From contig JAOXYC010237348.1 in the NCBI GenBank assembly GCA_028565715.1, positions 1-10,476 on the forward strand: a stretch of 10,476 bases of DNA, read 5' to 3'. This document shows, in pieces, positions 1 through 9,300 of this stretch. Origin of the DNA: Phoronis pallida. Taxonomy: Eukaryota; Phoronida; Phoronidae. The notes under the pieces were generated by a model. It ran no database searches and was not told the DNA's origin. It was given only the letters and a program-made list of their open reading frames with translations. How positions within the stretch are numbered: the stretch's first letter is position 1; each line of letters opens with the position of its first letter. Position numbers and translations under genes: made by a program.

Positions 1-283
1 CAGTGATCCGCCCGTGTAAGATAGAAAATCTTAACCTGGCTATCTTAACCTGTCGCACTAGTTTCATGTGAGAAATATACGATCTCTGCAGTAAGTGCAA
101 TTTTATTAACTATTCTTCCCCTTGCCCTATAGCTTTTTGAACTTGTCTCATTCAATATCAAAAACTTTCAAGTAGGCCTATGACTGTGCCCATTTAACAA
201 TAACAATATACCGACAAACTTGAATAGTAGTGCTGTGCGAAAGAGAATCAACTGACTCAATCTATGATAAAATGTGGTAGTGC

Positions 284-331
284 CTATAGATATCATATAG
301 TCCCGCATCACGGGACTATATCTATCTATAG
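284..331. repeat. Hairpin-forming inverted repeat
   Basis: Arms 284-305 (starting CTATAGATA, ending ATATAGTCCCG) and 311-331 pair around a 5-base loop, with a small bulge in the outer half. The inner 11 bp (ATATAGTCCCG against CGGGACTATAT) are perfect. Confidence 0.75.
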
Positions 332-336
332 TGTAC

Positions 337-344
337 TGACGTCA
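337..344. promoter_or_regulatory. CRE-type palindrome TGACGTCA
   Basis: A perfect 8-bp consensus cAMP-response element (CREB/ATF site) sits 5 bases after the hairpin. It lies about 1.5 kb upstream of the SWT1 start codon and about 120 bases from a candidate divergent start codon. An 8-bp match can be chance. Confidence 0.35.
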
Positions 345-369
345 TTTGGTCTCTTGCAGTATCTTGTGA

Positions 370-464
370 GATCGTAGAACTCCAGGGTCACAACAGCGCA
401 ATGCACCATGAACATCAGGAGGCAGGGAGCGCGCATCAGACGGCTCTCTCTCATCGATTTGTGC
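370..464 (-). other. Candidate divergent first exon (weak)
   Basis: On the minus strand an ATG at about 466 has the context AAAAATGGCAC, like the YY1-type motif seen over many start codons. It opens MAQIDEREPSDARSLPPDVHG in DNA with more CpG than its surroundings. The frame stops near 345 and I see no recognisable domain and no strong donor. Human SWT1 is head-to-head with TRMT1L, but this peptide does not resemble TRMT1L as I recall it. Confidence 0.15.
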
Positions 465-1038
465 CATTTTTGGACCTTTACGATGTGAACATACAGATAC
501 AGACTTGAGTAACATTTTCAGTGACATTTTAGAGTACTAAACAATGGTGATGATTGGCAAATGATCGAACAAACTTAACTTGAGTGACTGATTAAATTTT
601 ATTTTTTTTGCCAAATCTGTTACCCGTATGCAGTTTTGTTTCCGCCTTGCTTTATTTGCGTCATATTCTTCCGACCCAATGTTGACAACGGCTTCATTGG
701 GGTATCCTTGGCGGTACGGTGACACATACATTTTTCAGAATATTAACAGCTACGTTGACATTTTCACTATTTTTCCACCCCGGGTTCTAACATTGCAAAA
801 TCTTCACTGCCAGCCAACCATTGTGCAATTCTGGTTTTCATTTACAAAAGAGCGGATTTTATAGTCTCAAAGACTCACTTTTAAGTTGCGTTTTTTGCTT
901 CAAAGTTGACAAAAACGACCAAAATGTTTTGCACAGATATAACACTTATTATTTTTATATCGTAAATTTTGATTTTTGAATAGAAACAAACAAGATACAT
1001 GACAGTTTTTTTTTCGGAGCGCGTACTCCGATTCGCAC

Positions 1039-1052
1039 ACAGAGGGCGCTGG
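1039..1052 (+). promoter_or_regulatory. CTCF-like core site
   Basis: ACAGAGGGCGCTGG matches the central AGGGGGCGCT-type core of the animal CTCF motif with one change. It lies 20 bases after a small inverted repeat, CGGAG...CTCCG (1015-1030). GC content is raised locally, and this is one place the SWT1 promoter could lie. Confidence 0.3.
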
Positions 1053-1310
1053 TGCTGTAAAGTTTACAAAACTTGCTTTTCCTTCGTGGTCCTCAAATAT
1101 CAAAATGTGTCCATAAAAAGGTAATATTCATGCCTTGGTTTCATTTATTCATTTGTTTATAAACAATTTATTGAAACACAATTCGTGGGCACATTGTGAT
1201 GTCTCTATTTTCATTGAAAATGCTTCCAATAAACTGCTGGTGGAGTTGGTTGCCACTGCTCTTGTCTTAAAATTTAGAATTTAATTAAAGCATGAAACGA
1301 ATGCATAATT

Positions 1311-1458
1311 AATGGGCGACTCGAGAACAGTGTTATAACCCTGGTACACTCCATGTATTTGACTAAACAAACGGGCATATGGCCGCCAACATACGGGTCA
1401 TAAAACCGCTTAATCAGTGGACGTGTGCCCGGGTAATAATGTTCTCGAGTCGCCCATT
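1311..1458. mobile_element. Short fold-back element with 19-bp perfect terminal inverted repeats
   Basis: AATGGGCGACTCGAGAACA at 1311-1329 is matched exactly by its reverse complement at 1440-1458. Pairing continues imperfectly inward, including CGGGCATATGGCC against a reverse-complement CGGGCACACGTCC. At 148 bp with no coding capacity, this looks like a MITE. No clear target-site duplication flanks it, though CGAATGCAT occurs on both sides (about 1298 and 1478). Confidence 0.6.
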
Positions 1459-1540
1459 GGTGTAGATTATGAGTCATCGAATGCATTGCTCGGTACCAGT
1501 GCCTTCAATATGTTGAAGTTTGGCCCGATCCCAAAGGGGA

Positions 1541-1561
1541 CGGAGGAAGAAGAAGAAGAGA
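1541..1561 (+). repeat. GAA-rich simple repeat, possible retroelement tail
   Basis: GGAGGAAGAAGAAGAAGAG follows a GC-richer stretch (TTTGGCCCGATCCCAAAGGG). Such short A-rich tails often end non-LTR retrotransposon or SINE remnants. No body is recognised upstream. Confidence 0.35.
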
Positions 1562-1851
1562 ATCCTTAGACCATGGACAAGTTTATCTGCATATTATAAT
1601 GCCATATATAATTTCATCGCTTAACAGGATTTTTGAAATTAAAATTGGTTGAGCTGGCAATCCGATCATGTCCTTGTGATGAAATAAAGGTTGTGACGCT
1701 AGCCTGGTAATTAAGACAGGTAAGAGGGTGCCAGAGATGGTGGGTTCGTTTACCAAGTGGAACCCACAAACTAACAAAGTTGGGTTGTTTTTTTCAAAAT
1801 ATAATTGTGTGCTCTATTTTAAAAACTCTAATTTACTTTCTTTATTTTCAG

Positions 1852-1863
1852 ATGTACAGCTAA
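1852..1863 (+). promoter_or_regulatory. Three-codon upstream ORF in the SWT1 leader
   Basis: The exon starts ATGTACAGCTAA, a complete Met-Tyr-Ser-stop reading frame. It ends only 7 bases before the main ATG at 1871. It lies wholly inside this exon, so any transcript that uses the acceptor at 1851 carries it. Whether ribosomes use it depends on the unknown upstream exon, which sets the -3 context. Confidence 0.55.
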
Positions 1864-3391
1864 CAACACAATGTCTAAGAAACCGTCAGACAATCCTTCA
1901 GACTGGATTGTGAAGCATTCAAGATCTAAAAATGGCCGACCGTATTACGTGAACATAAAAACTAAAACAAGTTCTTGGGAAAAACCAAGCTGTTTATGTT
2001 CAAGTCCAGAACGCTTACGACAACCAAAGGAAACCACAAAGAAAGGCATCTTTAAAGCTATTGGTGATGAGGAACCAAAAGAGACATCTCCACGGAAACA
2101 GTTTGATGATGATAAAAACAAAACCAGGACATTTCAAGAAATGAAAATTCTTGCAAAACCCCAAATTGACCAAGATTCAAAGCCTAGTTTATTTAGTGGC
2201 TTACCGAAACCTGTTTCAAAACCTTTGAATTTTGGAAACTCTAAAGTTGATGAAAAACTGGCGATAATTCTCAAGAGATTAAAGAAAAAGAAAGAATCTG
2301 AAGTCTCTAAACAAACTTTGACTGACAAAGTGAAGAGTCCAACAGACACCCTTGGAGGAAAGAGTGCACGGCGGTTTGTACCACGTGTTCTATTAGCTGG
2401 CAAAGTTGAAACTAAAACTGGAAAATCTTCTGATGGAATTATTGGTAAAACTGCAGAAAGTAAACAAATTGGTAAATCTTATATTTCTCAAAATGAGAAG
2501 CCTTTAAGGAGAACAAGATCCTCAACCGCCTGTGAAGACAAGGTGCTAGAAAAAAATGTGAGAATATTAAAACGAACCACCTCTAAAACTGAAGAGACTT
2601 CAGATGCAGAGAGCAAAGGGGAAAATATGTTTTTTGAATCTATTACGAAAAGATTCAAGGGAAATCGTGGAACAATTGTAAAAGAACAAAAACAGTTTAA
2701 GAACTCTAAAGATGGATTAAGATCTTCTAACATAGGGACGTTGAAAGGTGGACAAAATAAAGAAACTCAGAAAGGTTTACTTAAGACATTATACTCACCA
2801 CCACTTGAAAAAACAGAGTTGGAAATTTCTGCTCAGGAGAAGCTGTTAAATGCAATACATTTTCAGCCATCACCAAGAAAATACAAAGTTGCTACAAGGA
2901 GACAAAAACTGATGAATGCAAAGTTGTCAGAGCCATCTAGTGAAAATAAAAATAATGATGCGAAAACAAATACCAATTCTGGTCTAACTCAACCTCAAAG
3001 AGACAAGAATAATAACACTGTTGACAGAAAAACAAAGGAAAAGTTCACTCAAAACCGAAATCTTCCAAAGTTGCTGACATCAGTGATTTCTGGCGAAACT
3101 TCTGTTGCTGAATGTGGTCAACAATGTTCAAGCAATTCTCGAAATCAGCAAATCCAAAATGTGCCGACATCAGCAGTTTCAGATGGTGTTGGTGGTCAAC
3201 AATGTTCAAGCAATTCTCGAAATCAGCATGTCCCAAACATGCTGACATCAGCAGTTTCAGATGGTGATGATGATGTAGACATGCTGGATTTGACTGGTGA
3301 TCCTGAAGATGAGTGCGAGATGGATTATGAAACATATTCTCTCACTGAGAACTGTGTCATTGAAGAGTCCAAAGGCTGTGGTGTAGAATCG
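1852..3391 (+). CDS. SWT1: SWT1 exon with short 5' UTR, WW domain and disordered N-terminal half (residues 1-507)
   Basis: The exon opens after a strong pyrimidine tract and acceptor (TTTATTTTCAG at 1841-1851). Nineteen bases of 5' UTR precede the ATG at 1871, which has A at -3. That frame stays open back to the acceptor, so an upstream exon could in principle add residues. The WW domain follows the ATG at once, which favours this start. The exon ends TCG|GTAAGG at 3391/3392, phase 0. At 1521 coding bases it holds about 60% of the protein in one exon. After the WW domain the sequence is rich in Lys, Ser and Thr with no recognised fold. It contains a basic cluster at 135-141, a tandem 26-residue repeat at 416-467 and an acidic stretch just before the nuclease domain, which may act as a flexible tether. 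Confidence 0.9.
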
Positions 3392-6300
3392 GTAAGGAGG
3401 TTGACATTTTGTATTTGGTCTGAAGCCTGATGTTCAGTCCAAACTCTTTGACAGTCTTGTCATGGCAGATATGACAAGGACCAATCAAAGACTGAAGATA
3501 AACAAATAAGGGTAAAAATGAACCAATGTATTTATAGTGGTTAGTTATATAACGTTGCAGTTTTATTTTTGATTTTATTTGTTTAAATGCTGAGACTTGG
3601 GCACCTATTTCACAAATTCAGTCTGTCCGATTGAGATGACTTTGCAAAGAGAACATATCAAACTCTGCCATGTTCTAAAATCAGTCGCAACTTTAAGGTT
3701 ATGTAGGAGATTAATTAGCAACCCTCTTTCTTTTTCAAATAACTATGAAACTAAACATTTTAATCCCATGAAAGTATATATTTTCTGAAACTTTAAGAAC
3801 TTTTTTTTCCTAATTTCAACAGTTAAGCATCTTGAAATTCCCAATATATAAAATAGGGCTGTTTTGGGTGAAAATCTCCTTTTTTCGAACTTAAAAACTT
3901 AAAAATCAAGAATTTCAAAAATGGCTCGGGTAATCCTCTAAAAACTTCAGAGAATATTCTACCAGTATAGAACTAAATATTTGGTGTCTCAGTTTAGTAA
4001 AATTTTGCTTGGTGTGCGAGATATGTGATATCAAAAATCAAGACTGATATTTTTTTGGGCCAAATATCAAAAAAATTGCGATTCTTGATTTTTGAGGCTT
4101 AATATCAGACACTAGGCAATTTTTTGCAAAACTGAGACACCATTTGCTAGTTCTATGGTATATGAGTATGCCCTAAAATTTTCAATGGAATATCTTGAGC
4201 CGAGAATCTATGTTCCGAATTCTGAAATTCCAAAAATTCGGATTTTCCCCAAAAATTATCATATTTCTGGAGATATGAGAATTTGAAAAATATGTACTAT
4301 TTGGTGGAATTATCCTAAATATACAAGGAAAATGCATTAAAACATTTGTAGGATTGATTTCAATAAGGAAACACTGTGTTTTTGAAAAAAAACTTTTTTG
4401 AAAATTAACCTCCTACATATCCTTAATCAAACTGGCTTGAGCAAGAAAAACTGCTTCCCATTTAAAATAACTTTTACTTAATGACATATTTCGTATAGCT
4501 TTTTTGGGTATTTTTTCAGAAACTTTACATCATAGTCGATACAAATGTCCTGATAAGTAACTTGGATGTCATAAAGAGGCTGGTCACCAGTTCACGTAAC
4601 GGTATTTTTGAAATTATGACACAAATTATATTTTATTTTGCTTCCTCATGCTAGAACATTCCATTTACAAGCTTTAGTCAATGCAGAATACTCTATTCAC
4701 AAACTGCCATTTAAACACCATCTTCAAGAGACGTTTGTTATCAACATTATATGGCTGTACAGCATTTTTAAAAAATGTTTTTTTTTATGGAAGATTATGA
4801 GTCTGTTCAACTGGACTTACCAAATTTAAAACACAAGTTGCGAGGCACACATCTAGCCTCTTCCTCAGATGTAATAACTAAAGTCGGTAAGTCCAGTTGA
4901 CCAGACTCATAATCTTACATATCTACACTCCTGGATGACTCATAATCTACACTGGTCAATTAATTTAAAATGTTTGATTTCTAGTCATGAGTTCTGAAAT
5001 TTTCTGGCTCCTCACAGTTAATTTTCAGCCAGTAAAAAAGCACATGTTTTAAATAACAGTACATTTTATTTCTAGGTGGTCATCATTCTGTGGTTGTAAT
5101 TCCCTGGATTGTACTACAAGAACTGGATTCCCTGAAGGACAGTTACAAGTCTCTATCACATGATGAGGTAACAAATGAAGACTGTAACTTCACTTAAAGT
5201 CATACATCGCTACTAACGAATGTGAAATAACTATTGAATGAGGCCAATTGTGTTGGAATTGTTGCTACAATTTGCATCCTTACATTCATCTGAACGAATA
5301 ACCACCTTCACTTCTTCTGGAACTCTCTTTACAGGCGGCCTATGTGACTTGATGAAATATCTTGACGGGCGTCAAGATAACTGAGATCAACTGTATCATA
5401 TAAACTTTGTATTTTCGATAAAGAATGAAGGTAGTAACACGAATTGACAACGAAAAAAGATCAAACTATGTAAAAGAAACGGATGAAAACGTCACTTTTC
5501 AATAATTGATAATTTTACATTCGTAAGTAGCGATGTATGTGTTTAATTAGAGGATAAGTCTGAATAAAATATTTGGTCCAACCTTTCGAATCAAACCACT
5601 TTCGTAAATTAATAGTGTCACAGCAGTGTCTTTTAATTATACTATCCTAATGTTTAAAGTAAATTGTAAACTTACAAATTTCCTTGTGAAAACACATAAC
5701 ATGATCCCACTTCTGAATTTACCATTCATATATTTTACAACACTGGCTGAAGTCACATTATTTACAAAATTAGCTTTGGCTAAATACAACAGTTTGAACA
5801 AGTAAAGATATCTTTGTTTAGAAATCTTTGATACAGATTTGAAATCAAGAATCCTAATCAAATATTTTATTCTACTTCTAGGAAATCAGTAAAAGACAAA
5901 AGGTAATGGCTCCAATCAGGTTTCTGTTCCGATGTTTCAAGGATCGTAGTTCACAGGTCAAGGGTCAGACTGCTGCTGAGGTAAATCATTGGCTTAAAGA
6001 AAGGATAAAGGTGTCTTTAGGGCATTTTTACATGCAGTACGCTTTTCCCACTTTTGACCGTAGATTGCTGAGACTGATCTTATTTGAAACAACTAAAGTG
6101 TTAAATTTCTATCTACACTTGGACGCACACCTTGAAGCCAACAATTTCTTATTATTTCAGAGTCAGAGAACATTTTTATTTATTAACTAATTAAAGACAA
6201 ACGTTACAGTTTTTAAATGGTTAAGTTTTAGATAGTAAAGTCATCATTTTTAGAAATAAATACAAAATCAAAATTCCCCACTGAGCTCTAGCTGCCAAAA

Positions 6301-9300
6301 AAAAAATTTTTTTGTTTCACTGAAAGGTTTAACAAACTGTTCTATTTTTTCAAGGCCAGGATAAGCAATACAGAACTTCAATCAAAAGAAAATGATGACA
6401 AAATTCTTGGTTGCAGTCTTCTGTGGAGGAAGAAATGTAAGTGTCTTTGTTATATTTGTATTATGTTTATCATGTGTATGTATCAGTTATCATGTCAACC
6501 GCTTTGAAAATAAAAAGCGGTATAAAATAAGATTTTGAATTGAACAGTATGGTGAATGCCCACCAATCAATCTGGTGTAGTCCATTTGGACATTATTAGA
6601 AATTATTTCAGTTGAAGGCCAGTCTAAGTTTAAGATGTTCATTACCGGGTAGTTCGGAAATTGCTGAAAATGGTTCAAATCACAAAGTTGATACTAAAAT
6701 TTAGAATCCAATGATAGTCTGGATCTTTTTACACTTTGAGAGGTCAATTGAATCCACACATCTGTTTCATCTACTACTTTTCGAAACCAGTTGAGTTATG
6801 GTTGGTTATTTTGTGTTTCAGATCCTCAAGGTCAGGTGATCTTATTAACCAATGATATCAATTTATGTAACAAGGCAATGGTTAATGGACTTACTACGTA
6901 TACTGCAGAGGTGTGTAGAGTTTATTGTCATCTCATGTTAGATAGTGAACACCTTGGGTTATGGCCCTCGGATTTTGTACAAAGTTGATCTTAACTTAAC
7001 TTGTATAAGACCCTATTTGGTTTTGAGGATGGCAGATGATATGTCTGATCATTAAGAAACACTGGATGTTTTCAGATCATTAAGTGAGAATGCCTGAGAC
7101 TACAACCCTCAATGCATGGATGTTGATGACGTGTAATTTCTTTGACAATTTTGCACAATTTTTTGGCTCTTTTTATCCAGAATATTGAGTCTGAATTGAA
7201 GTTACTGAGGACCAATCAAAATAGAGATGATCCACAACCTTCCTCTGACCGTTCCCCCAACAACAGATTGACGCCATCACCAACCACACCATCTACCTCC
7301 AAGACTCCGTACACTAGTGGGAGGAAGTCTAGTCACAAAGTAAACTCTAATGAGTTGGTGCAGAATGTCTTCCAGAATGTATGGTCAACGCTCAATGATT
7401 GTTGGTAGGTTATGTAAGCAAGTAAAATTTGGAATGGATGTTGGGCTGAATAATCATCAAAATTTTCAAATTAATCTTCAATATACATCATTTGCTTTGT
7501 TTTAATCATACTTTGCATAGAATTATGATATTTTTTTAACGACACGTTTGTATTTAAATGTAGAGTCCCTCTAATAGCGCCGTAAGCCTTTTGAGTGACC
7601 TTTGTATTGTTTGGCAAAATAAATACATCTTATGTCATGTATATGCCGATATTCAGTGGGTTATTTGATCAAGACAGACTCCTGCCGGAAATTTTTTTCA
7701 AGGCCGAAAGTCTGTCGAGATGGAACAACCCACTGAATATCGGCATATCCATGAAATAAGGTTTTTATACCACAATGATTGAGATAAGTAAAGAACTATA
7801 GCCGCAAATGTTTTCAGTAGTTCCTGCATTTGAGGAATGATGTCACCATACTAAGTGTTGATTGGCCTACAGCTTTATCTCATGGCACTGAATAAAACCG
7901 TTATTCCATGTTTGCAAGTTAAAGTAACATAACCGGTTTCAGGCTGTTTCAAGGGTTAGAAACACAATTTGGGAGTTCTATTGTGTCAGAAATGGCTTAA
8001 CGAAGTTATGAACTTTGAGTTGAGACAAACATCTCGAAAATCCCTCGAATATTTGTAATTTAATGCCAACCACTGCAGATTGTTATTCGTGCTGCAGCAC
8101 GAATAACAATCGAGCGTCTGAATGACAGACACGAACTAGGAATCGGCGGTTTGGCAATAAATCACTTAAACACGACGGATTTCTTCTTAGTTTGGCTCTA
8201 TGCAAAGGTCATAATGTCAAGAATACAATCCTGACCCACCAAAAAACCCAAAATGTGTATTTAGACCTCAGCGGGCGAAAATGTATCTTTAAACTTGTTT
8301 TATATTTAATCAATCCATACTTAATGTTAAGCAAACAAAATTAATACCCGACTCATAATTTCATCATTATTCAAGGAAAGCAACACATGTAAGATACTTC
8401 ATCTGTGTTTTCCAGCAACCAAATGTCCAGTGTTATTGACAACCCGAATGTCAACAGAACTGAAGTGTTAACATGTCTATCAAAGCTACATAAAACTACA
8501 CGTCAGCTGAAGATAGATTTTGACAGGTAAAAATAATAAAAAGATATTTTAAAAAATTCAATTTTAATTGAAGTTGATATTTGACTTGAGATTCTTCTCA
8601 AAGCTTCATAAATTGTTCTCTGGGTAAATTGTAGTAATTCGCTATTTGGTTTTCTTTAGAATGAAAAATAAGCAATGAACTAAACTGAACAATACAAAAT
8701 GTATGAAATGTCTAGACTGAACTCCGGCGCCTTCGACTCCGGTCGAGGGACTGTATCAGTCGCAGAGGGTCTTCCTGTATGTTTACCAAAAGTAGGAAAC
8801 TGTGTTTAAGCGGAGTGACATCATCAGCGAGACTGGATTATCGCGAAGAGAAAGTAGACCACCGTTTGAGATGGGCTGTGGGAGAGACTAATGAAATGTC
8901 ATGCTCTAGAATTTGTAAATGTTACTAAAAAGTGCACAATCATTTGCCAATCTTCAATTAAATTTTGAGTGGCCTCCTTATCAAATATTTGTTGTTTTTT
9001 TACAGTATTCTTCAAATTGGTGCTCATGAGGATTTAGAGGAGAATACAGCACGCTTCTTCACAATGTCTCAAACATTGAATAGATTCTTTCAAGAATTGG
9101 ATATCCCAGCCACTGTCAAGCCAATATCTGCTTCATTTCTTAAACACTATTTTCAAGGGCATAGGTAAATATTTGACTGCAAATTATGCATAAGGCAGCT
9201 CTGATTTGATTGAATTCCTGGCCTAGGTATGAGATTTACATTCAGTCTGTATTCAAAAAGTGAGAAACAGAGTACCGAAAACATTGAACATTCTGTGTTA

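Larger units (their letters stand above)
1..1851. other. Upstream flank: promoter region and non-coding DNA
   Basis: No convincing protein gene is present. Short open frames on both strands (for example 628-864 plus and 900-1103 minus) lack recognisable domains and splice logic. The SWT1 promoter and a non-coding first exon probably lie here; a possible donor, AAAAG|GTAATA, is at about 1120/1121, but no clear TATA box or start site is visible. Supported elements inside are listed separately. Confidence 0.6.
7405..8415 (+). other. Intron 8 with two fold-back elements
   Basis: GTAGGT to TTCCAG, 1011 bp. It contains a nested fold-back (7629-7760) and a perfect palindrome inside a wider fold-back (8059-8160). 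I looked here for the helical segment found between PIN and C-terminus in human SWT1 and saw no candidate exon. Confidence 0.8.

Noticed and set aside
628-864. 78-residue plus-strand open frame upstream of SWT1
   Set aside because: There is no recognisable domain or splice context, and the composition is like the surrounding AT-rich DNA. Frames of this length occur by chance.
900-1103. 67-residue minus-strand open frame
   Set aside because: It overlaps the CTCF-like region and has scattered Cys residues but no spacing that fits a zinc finger.
1274-1486. 70-residue minus-strand open frame across the 1311-1458 fold-back
   Set aside because: The frame runs through both inverted arms, so it is explained by the repeat and not by a gene.
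2134-2403. Minus-strand frames of 80-96 residues opposite the large SWT1 exon (also 2488-2733 and 3045-3335)
   Set aside because: They are antisense shadows of a clear coding exon. The histidine and cysteine patterns in the last one come from the 78-bp repeat and the Asp-rich run read backwards.
5637-5861. 74-residue minus-strand open frame in intron 4
   Set aside because: It has no domain and no donor or acceptor logic, and lies in AT-rich intron sequence.
8722-8745. TTCGACTCC resembling a tRNA B box, suggesting a tRNA or SINE
   Set aside because: The flanking bases do not form a T-arm stem, and no A box lies at the right distance upstream.
8965-9005. Start codon at 8965 that would make a separate small ORF running into the 9006-9164 exon
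   Set aside because: The stretch is the pyrimidine-rich end of intron 9, followed by a good TTTACAG acceptor. The downstream part fits SWT1 in frame from the previous exon.
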